Positions 30,540-35,869 of a stretch of DNA of 35,869 nucleotides are shown here, one piece after another. Location of the stretch: the NCBI GenBank assembly GCA_002439735.1, contig DJPG01000016.1:1-35869 (forward strand). Direction: 5' to 3'. The notes beneath the pieces were generated by a model, which did no database searches, had not been told where the DNA came from, and saw only the letters and a program-made list of their open reading frames with translations. Each line of letters begins with the position of its first letter. Positions within the stretch are counted from its first letter, which is position 1. Made by a program: the position numbers and the translations under genes. The stretch comes from Firmicutes bacterium UBA6418. GTDB lineage: Bacteria; Bacillota; Clostridia; Peptostreptococcales; Anaerovoracaceae.

Positions 30540-31379
30540 ATGAACAATCAATCTAATGTAAAAAAAGTGATCGGTGTGGTATCCGGCAAGGGCGGTGTCG
30601 GGAAATCTTCCGTCACCTCAATGCTGGCTGTCGCAACCCAGAGATTAGGGTATCAAGTGGCGATCCTGGATGCGGACATTACCGGTCCGTCCATCCCGCA
30701 GGCATTTGGGATCCGCAGCAAAGCGACCGGTACGGATGAAGAGATCATACCGGTCACATCCAAAACCGGCATCAAAGTAATCTCCATCAACGCGCTGCTG
30801 GAAGATACCACCGATCCGGTCGTCTGGAGAGGCCCGGTGCTTTCGGGCGTGATCGATCAGTTCTGGAACAACGTGGTCTGGGGTGATATCGACGTGATGT
30901 ATGTGGATATGCCGCCGGGAACCGGCGATGTGGCACTGACGGTATTCCAGTCACTGCCGCTGGACGGGATCGTGATCGTGACTTCCCCGCAGGAGTTGGT
31001 TTCCATGATCGTGGAAAAAGCCGTGAAGATGGCGCAGCTGATGAACGTACCGGTCATCGGCATCGTCGAAAACCTTTCTTATTATATCTGTCCGGACTGC
31101 GGCGCCAAGCATAAGATCTTCGGCGACGGTCATGTCGGCGAAGTCGCGGAGAAATATGGGATTGGAACCATCTCGGAAATTCCGATCAACCAGAAGATCG
31201 CGGCAGCCTGCGACAAAGGCATGATCGAGCTTTTTGACGGAGATTGGCTGGACAACATGGTCGAAGCCTGTCTGCAAGCCGTCAATCCGAACAAGCATGA
31301 CGGGATGCCGCAGGTACCGGAGAGCTGCACCCACGACTGCGCGAGCTGTGGCGTGGACGGCTGCGGCAGCAGACAGTAA
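30540..31379 (+). CDS. Mrp/NBP35-type P-loop Fe-S cluster carrier ATPase
   Basis: 279 residues with AAAGGAG before the ATG. The deviant Walker A SGKGGVGKSS (about 15-24) places it in the ParA/MinD-Mrp family; the DMPPGTGD segment and the CPDCG pair (about 183-187), which bridges a 4Fe-4S cluster in Mrp dimers, are present. It should assemble or carry Fe-S clusters in the cytoplasm. The C-terminus adds a Cys-rich stretch (CTHDCASCGVDGC), an extra possible cluster or metal site. Iron-sulfur enzymes nearby are not obvious: the fumarase downstream is the Fe-S-free class II. Confidence 0.9.
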   Translation: MNNQSNVKKVIGVVSGKGGVGKSSVTSMLAVATQRLGYQVAILDADITGPSIPQAFGIRSKATGTDEEIIPVTSKTGIKVISINALLEDTTDPVVWRGPVLSGVIDQFWNNVVWGDIDVMYVDMPPGTGDVALTVFQSLPLDGIVIVTSPQELVSMIVEKAVKMAQLMNVPVIGIVENLSYYICPDCGAKHKIFGDGHVGEVAEKYGIGTISEIPINQKIAAACDKGMIELFDGDWLDNMVEACLQAVNPNKHDGMPQVPESCTHDCASCGVDGCGSRQ

Positions 31380-31451
31380 CTGCAGCCGGATGGCAAGGCA
31401 GACCGAAGCACTGCAAAAGGAAAGACGAGGAAAGAAGAAAGGCAGCAGAAG

Positions 31452-32612
31452 ATGGACAAAAAAGAATTTGCGTTAAAGAAACACGAAGAATGGCGCGGCA
31501 AGCTCGCGACACGAGTCAAGGCGCCGATCACCAACAAGGAAGAATTGGCGGTTGCCTATACCCCGGGCGTCGCGGAGCCGTGCCTGGCGATCCAAAAGGA
31601 TGAGAGCCTGGCTTATACGTATACCGGAAAGGGCAATTTGGTGGCCGTGATCACGGACGGCACAGCGGTTCTTGGTCTGGGCGATATCGGGCCGTCCGCC
31701 GGCATGCCGGTCATGGAGGGCAAATGCGCCCTGTTCAAAACCTTTGCGGATATCGACGCCGTGCCGATCTGCATCAACAGCAAAGACCCGGATGAGATTG
31801 TCAATACCGTTTACAACATTTCCAAGAGCTTCGGCGGCATCAATCTGGAGGATATCAGCGCGCCGCGCTGCTTTGAGATCGAACGGCGGCTGATTGAAAA
31901 ATGCGATATTCCGGTCTTTCACGACGATCAGCACGGAACCGCGATCATCGTCGGCGCGGGCCTGCTCAATGCTGTCAAAGTGACCGGACGCACGATGGGA
32001 AATCTGCGGATTGCCATCAGCGGAGCCGGTTCCGCCGGGATTTCGATCGCCAAGATGATCCTGCGGCTGGGATTCGGCGATGTGATCCTTTGCGATAAGG
32101 AGGGCATCCTCTATCCGGGCGCGCCATACAACAATCCGGAGCAGGAACGCATGGCGGCCGTTACCAACCGCAGCCGTCAGAAAGGCTCTCTGGCAGACGC
32201 GATGCAAGGCGCGGATATCTTCGTCGGGGTATCGAAACCGGGCGTTGTCACGCAGGATATGATCCGCTCGATGGCCAAGGACCCTATCGTGTTCGCGATG
32301 GCCAATCCGGTGCCGGAGATCATGCCGGATGAGGCAAAAGTAGCCGGCGCGGCGGTCGTCGGGACCGGACGTTCGGATTTTCCGAATCAGGTCAACAATG
32401 TGCTGGCTTTTCCGGGTATCTTCCGCGGCGCGTTGGACGCGAGAGCCGGCCGCATTACCGAGGAAATGAAAGAAGCGGCGGCGCGCGCCATCGCATCGGT
32501 TGTTGACGATGCGTCGCTTTGCGCGGAGTATGTACTGCCGGATCCGTTCAACAAGAAAGTCGTGCATGCGGTCGCGGAGGCTGTGATGCGCGAAGCCCAG
32601 CGGCAGGCGTAA
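31452..32612 (+). CDS. Malic enzyme (oxaloacetate-decarboxylating)
   Basis: 386 residues. Converts malate to pyruvate and CO2 with NAD(P)+. Visible: YTPGVAEPC (about 36-44), GLGDIGPSAGMPVMEGK, the metal-site region FHDDQHGTA and the dinucleotide loop SGAGSAG (about 192-198), then AMANPVPE. This is the short bacterial type without a phosphotransacetylase domain. Cofactor choice is not decided here. It lies 37 bases before the longest fumarase frame and is probably in the same unit. Confidence 0.93.
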   Translation: MDKKEFALKKHEEWRGKLATRVKAPITNKEELAVAYTPGVAEPCLAIQKDESLAYTYTGKGNLVAVITDGTAVLGLGDIGPSAGMPVMEGKCALFKTFADIDAVPICINSKDPDEIVNTVYNISKSFGGINLEDISAPRCFEIERRLIEKCDIPVFHDDQHGTAIIVGAGLLNAVKVTGRTMGNLRIAISGAGSAGISIAKMILRLGFGDVILCDKEGILYPGAPYNNPEQERMAAVTNRSRQKGSLADAMQGADIFVGVSKPGVVTQDMIRSMAKDPIVFAMANPVPEIMPDEAKVAGAAVVGTGRSDFPNQVNNVLAFPGIFRGALDARAGRITEEMKEAAARAIASVVDDASLCAEYVLPDPFNKKVVHAVAEAVMREAQRQA

Positions 32613-32676
32613 GCGCGCGATCGGAACATGCAGGAAGAACGAACAGCAAATGGACAGCAAGGAGATGGACAATAAA

Positions 32677-34047
32677 ATGGAATATAGGATCGAACACGAT
32701 ACGATGGGAGAAGTAAAAGTGCCTGCCGACCGTTACTGGGGCGCGCAGACACAGCGGAGTTTTGAAAATTTCAAGATCGGCCGGCAACGAATGCCGGAGG
32801 AGATCATCCATGCGTTCGGCATTTTAAAGCGGGCGGCGGCAGAGGCAAATCGGACGCTCGGCGTGCTGGATGAAGAACGAGCCGGCGCGATCATAAAGGC
32901 AGCGGAAGAAGTCGCCAGCGGGCAGTTGGACGAGCATTTCCCGCTCGTGATCTACCAGACCGGTAGCGGCACGCAGTCCAACATGAATGTCAACGAGGTC
33001 ATCGCGAATCGGGCAAATGAGATCCTCGGCCGTAAATTGGTGCATCCGAACGATCATGTCAATAAGTCGCAGAGCAGCAACGACACCTTTCCGACCGCGA
33101 TGCACGTCGCGGCGGTCAAGATCGTGGAAGAGGAACTGATCCCGGCAATCGACGGGCTTGCGCAGGTCCTGGAAGATTTGGAGACCGCGTATGCGGATAT
33201 CATCAAAACCGGCAGGACCCATTTGCAGGACGCGACACCGCTGACTTTGGGACAGGAGATCAGCGGTTGGCGCGCGATGCTCTGCGAAACGCGTGAGATG
33301 CTGCTCACATCGCTGAACGGCGTGCGCAAGCTGGCGCTCGGCGGTACGGCGGTAGGAACCGGACTGAACGCGCCGGAAGGCTTTGACCGCTTGTCTGCCG
33401 AAAAGATCAGCGCGATCACCGGCAGACGATTTGAGACGGCGCCGAACAAGTTCCACAGCCTGACGAGCAAGGACGCGCTGGTATTCTGTCACGGTGCGAT
33501 GAAAGCCCTGGCTGCCGACCTGATGAAGATCGCCAACGATGTTCGCTGGCTGGCGAGCGGACCGCGTTGCGGCATCGGAGAGATCACCATCCCCGAGAAC
33601 GAACCGGGCAGCTCGATCATGCCGGGCAAGGTCAATCCGACACAATGTGAAGCGCTCACTATGGTCTGCGTGCAGGTTATGGGCAATGATGCCGCTGTCG
33701 GTATCGCGGCGTCGCAGGGAAACTTCCAGTTGAATGTTTTCATGCCGGTCATTATCAGCAACTTTTTGGAATCCGCGCGGCTGCTGACCGACGCGATCCA
33801 CTCCTTCTGCATTCACTGCGCGGAGGGAATCCGCCCGAACCGAGAAAAGATCGAAGAAAATATGCAAAAATCGTTGATGCTGGTGACGGCGCTGAACCCT
33901 TATATCGGCTACGAAAAGGCAGCGATCGTTGCCAAAACGGCACATCAGGAAAACCTGACACTGCGGGAAGCCTGCGTCAAGACTGGGTTCTTGACCGGTG
34001 AGGAATTCGACCGCATCGTGGTGCCGCGGAATATGGTCGGCAGATAG
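32677..34047 (+). CDS. fumC: Class II fumarate hydratase
   Basis: 456 residues from the ATG at 32677; AAGGAG at 32659-32664 supports it and homologues begin MEYRIE. An ATG at 32650 would add nine residues. The fold is the fumarase/aspartase superfamily: GSGTQSNMNVNEVIANRA (about 98-115), NKSQSSNDTFPTA, the TGRTHLQDATP block and the catalytic-loop signature GSSIMPGKVNPTQCE. It hydrates fumarate to malate, which the upstream malic enzyme can turn into pyruvate. Class II enzymes lack an Fe-S cluster and tolerate oxygen. Confidence 0.95.
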   Translation: MEYRIEHDTMGEVKVPADRYWGAQTQRSFENFKIGRQRMPEEIIHAFGILKRAAAEANRTLGVLDEERAGAIIKAAEEVASGQLDEHFPLVIYQTGSGTQSNMNVNEVIANRANEILGRKLVHPNDHVNKSQSSNDTFPTAMHVAAVKIVEEELIPAIDGLAQVLEDLETAYADIIKTGRTHLQDATPLTLGQEISGWRAMLCETREMLLTSLNGVRKLALGGTAVGTGLNAPEGFDRLSAEKISAITGRRFETAPNKFHSLTSKDALVFCHGAMKALAADLMKIANDVRWLASGPRCGIGEITIPENEPGSSIMPGKVNPTQCEALTMVCVQVMGNDAAVGIAASQGNFQLNVFMPVIISNFLESARLLTDAIHSFCIHCAEGIRPNREKIEENMQKSLMLVTALNPYIGYEKAAIVAKTAHQENLTLREACVKTGFLTGEEFDRIVVPRNMVGR

Positions 34048-34093
34048 GCAAAACGTCAGGTTCGTATGGAGATTCTCTTAAACAAAATTCACC

Positions 34094-34118
34094 AAAAGCA
34101 CACACATTGTGTGCTTTT
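34094..34118 (+). terminator. Hairpin between fumC and the DUF5685 gene
   Basis: AAAAGCACAC (34094-34103) and GTGTGCTTTT (34109-34118) form a perfect 10-bp stem with a 5-base loop. The T-run is part of the stem (TTTT), so it should act as a modest terminator, in either direction because the A and T runs are symmetrical. Confidence 0.65.
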
Positions 34119-34195
34119 GTGGGTTAAGATGTAGAAAGTGAATGAACCCGCAGGATCGCGCCCAAGACCCTGCGGCAGCGAAAGGAAGTTTTATT

Positions 34196-35074
34196 TTGTT
34201 TGGATATATTTTGGTGAATAAGCCGGAATTGAAGATCCGAGAATTTGACACCTACCGCAGCTATTACTGTGGGCTCTGCCACGCTCTCAAGGAGCGGCAC
34301 GGTCTGGCGGGACGCATGACGTTGAACTATGACATGACTTTCTTGGTGATGATCCTTTCCGATCTCTATGATCTGCCGGAAGAGACCAAATGTTCAAGAT
34401 GCATCGTACACCCAGTACATAAACACTGCAGTCGCAGGAGCCGTGTTTCCGATTACTGCGCGGATATGTGCGTGTTACTCTCGTATTATAAAATGCAGGA
34501 TGACTGGAACGATGAGCATAAGTTTAAGGCGCTACTTGCCAAGGCGCTGCTGAAGCCGAAAGCAAAGCGTGTGGCTTCCAACTATCCGGAAAAAGCGGCC
34601 TTCATTGAAAAAAAAATGAACATGCTGACAATCGTGGAAAGCGCCCGCAGCCTGCCGATCGATAAGGTAGCGAAAGTCTTCGGGGAGATTCTGGCGGAAG
34701 TGTTCGTCTATCAGAATGACTACTGGAAAGACGATCTGTATAAGATCGGTTTTTTCCTGGGAAAATATATCTATCTTTTAGATGCTTACGAGGACATCGA
34801 GGACGATCGGAAGACCGGGGCGTACAATCCGTTTCAGGAGCTGTACGGCGGCGAAACCTTTGACGATCAGGTGCTGAATCTGTTGCTCCTGATGATCGGT
34901 GAATGCACGGACGCGTTTGAGCGTCTGCCGCTGGTGGAGAACGTGGAAATTCTTAGAAATATTTTATATTCCGGTGTCTGGGTGCGTTACGGCAAAACGA
35001 AATCCGAACGTGTCGCAAAGTCAGGAAAGAAAGACGGAAAAGGAGAGGCGGAAGCAGCAGATGGATCCCTATAA
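34196..35074 (+). CDS. DUF5685 family protein
   Basis: 292 residues from the TTG at 34196, 7 bases after AAAGGAAG; homologues begin MFGY, as here, and the longer frame from 34142 has no ribosome site. It has clustered Cys and His: YYCGLCHALKERHG (about 26-39), then KCSRCIVHPVHKHC and DYCADMC, suggesting metal binding. A helical part follows, with an acidic DAYEDIEDDRKTG motif near 200-215. That motif recalls the Asp-rich helix of terpenoid synthase-like folds, but this is only a likeness. Function unknown. The 3' end overlaps the J-domain gene by 14 bases. Confidence 0.85.
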   Translation: MFGYILVNKPELKIREFDTYRSYYCGLCHALKERHGLAGRMTLNYDMTFLVMILSDLYDLPEETKCSRCIVHPVHKHCSRRSRVSDYCADMCVLLSYYKMQDDWNDEHKFKALLAKALLKPKAKRVASNYPEKAAFIEKKMNMLTIVESARSLPIDKVAKVFGEILAEVFVYQNDYWKDDLYKIGFFLGKYIYLLDAYEDIEDDRKTGAYNPFQELYGGETFDDQVLNLLLLMIGECTDAFERLPLVENVEILRNILYSGVWVRYGKTKSERVAKSGKKDGKGEAEAADGSL

Positions 35075-35792
35075 AGTACTGGGCATCAGTTACGATGCGC
35101 CGGAAGAAGAAATCAAAAAAGCATATCGCATGCTCAGTCGGAAGTACCATCCTGACGCCAATGTCGGAAAGCCGAACCAGAAGGAACTGGAAGAAAAATT
35201 CAAAGAGGTTCAGCAGGCCTACAGCATGATCATGGATCAGCGGCAGGGAAAAAGTCAGGCGCAGCAGACCTACGGCAGCGGAGGCGCGTATGACGGATAC
35301 GGCGGTTTCGGCGGCAATCCGTTCGGCGGTGAGTTCTGGGGCTTCGGCGGCGGACAGGGCAATCCGTTCGGCGGCGATTATCAGCCGCATGAGGAAAGCC
35401 GAGACGAGCAGTACATGCGTTCCGCACTCAATTATATTCAAAACGGTTATTTTCGCGAGGGTCTGAACGTGCTTGAACAGGTACAGGAGCGCAGAGGACA
35501 GTGGTACTATTACAGCGCTTTTGCAAACTACAAGGTCGGCAACAACGCCATCGCGCTCGACCATGCGAAGACCGCCTGCGCGTTTGAACCGGGCAATCCG
35601 TATTATGTCAATCTGCTCCGTCAGTTGCAGGGCGGCGAAACGCGCTATCAGCAGCGCAGCGCGCACTACGGCGGCAATCCGTCCATGCAGGGATCGAACT
35701 ATTGCGGGCAGTTTTGTACAAGCCTGCTCTGCATGAGCATGTGCTGCGGCGGAGGCGGTTATGTGGGAATGCCGATCCTTTGCTGCATTTAA
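35061..35792 (+). CDS. J-domain (DnaJ-like) protein with Cys-rich tail
   Basis: 243 residues from the ATG at 35061 (AGGAGAGG upstream); a frame open from 34899 lies inside the DUF5685 gene. Residues 1-62 are a J-domain with the Hsp70-stimulating motif HPD at about 29-31 (RKYHPDANVG). A Gly/Phe-rich region follows (about 70-112), then two or more helical repeats of TPR type (LNYIQNGYFREGLNVLE, YYYSAFANYKVGNNAIALDHA). The end is Cys- and Gly-rich (FCTSLLCMSMCCGGGGY). It probably recruits DnaK to a client, perhaps the DUF5685 protein. Confidence 0.92.
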   Translation: MDPYKVLGISYDAPEEEIKKAYRMLSRKYHPDANVGKPNQKELEEKFKEVQQAYSMIMDQRQGKSQAQQTYGSGGAYDGYGGFGGNPFGGEFWGFGGGQGNPFGGDYQPHEESRDEQYMRSALNYIQNGYFREGLNVLEQVQERRGQWYYYSAFANYKVGNNAIALDHAKTACAFEPGNPYYVNLLRQLQGGETRYQQRSAHYGGNPSMQGSNYCGQFCTSLLCMSMCCGGGGYVGMPILCCI

Positions 35793-35807
35793 TCGAAAAA
35801 GTATGAG

Positions 35808-35836
35808 AAAGCAAGCCGACTTGGGCTTGCTTTTTT
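35808..35836 (+). terminator. Rho-independent terminator after the J-domain gene
   Basis: AAAGCAAGCC (35808-35817) pairs with GGCTTGCTTT (35824-35833) around a 6-base loop, followed by six Ts ending at 35836. Confidence 0.92.
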
Positions 35837-35869
35837 GTCCTGCTTAGCATTGACAGCACGGCGGTCAGG

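Noticed and set aside
31473..32672. 399-codon open frame on the minus strand
   Set aside because: Antisense shadow of the malic enzyme gene, which is unmistakable.
32824..33945. 373-codon open frame on the minus strand
   Set aside because: Antisense shadow of fumC.
1..35869. CRISPR arrays, tRNA or rRNA genes, intact prophage or insertion sequence
   Set aside because: No regularly spaced repeats, cloverleaf-like or rRNA sequences, and no transposase or phage structural genes were recognised, apart from the Rpn fragment and the lone regulator-like gene.

Overview
The window reads as chromosomal DNA of a Gram-positive, anaerobic Clostridia-type Firmicute. This is inference. It rests on strong AGGAGG-like ribosome sites, TTGACA/TATAAT promoters, a GlpP-type antiterminator, a type II pantothenate kinase, a yybP-ykoY riboswitch, an LPXTG-like wall protein, and a DUF5685/DnaJ pair. 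I cannot name the species. All genes but one (a HisJ-like phosphatase) lie on the + strand. No stretch over 300 bases lacks a gene.

Layout. (1) 1-2121: two defective or partial nuclease-type genes (the 3' end of an Rpn-family gene, and an AAA-ATPase gene missing its C-terminal nuclease part), separated by two perfect inverted repeats. (2) 2148-8913: a good promoter followed by a tight housekeeping run: engB, a DUF1232 membrane protein, hpt, an unknown membrane protein, a DJ-1 family protein, a PHP phosphoesterase, a GlpP-like antiterminator, a CPSF-like beta-CASP RNA hydrolase, and uridine kinase. (3) 8979-9430: a lone phage-regulator-like gene whose ribosome site is buried in a 19-bp hairpin. 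(4) 9447-13959: a reduced Tad/Flp-like secretion locus (SAF protein, CpaF-like ATPase, two TadB/C-like membrane proteins) ending in four small proteins with N-terminal hydrophobic helices; the last overlaps its neighbour in another frame. (5) 13987-16962: promoter, manganese riboswitch, P-type cation ATPase and terminator. (6) 16991-24734: a secreted fibronectin-type III protein and a 2205-residue sortase-anchored adhesin with a thioester-like head, Cna-B domains and a VaFE/T-Q ester-bond domain. (7) 24776-26723: type II pantothenate kinase and a convergent HisJ-like phosphatase. (8) 26863-30335: a Lit-like membrane protein, a small HTH protein, then a TPR / DUF4037 / DUF4125 cluster of unknown function. 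(9) 30449-34047: an Mrp-type Fe-S carrier ATPase, malic enzyme and class II fumarase, the last two linking fumarate, malate and pyruvate. (10) 34196-35792: a DUF5685 protein overlapping a J-domain protein with a cysteine-rich tail, closed by a terminator.

The best candidates for an undescribed system are the reduced Tad-like locus with leaderless pilin-like peptides and the TPR-DUF4037-DUF4125 cluster. Neither can be assigned a function from sequence alone.
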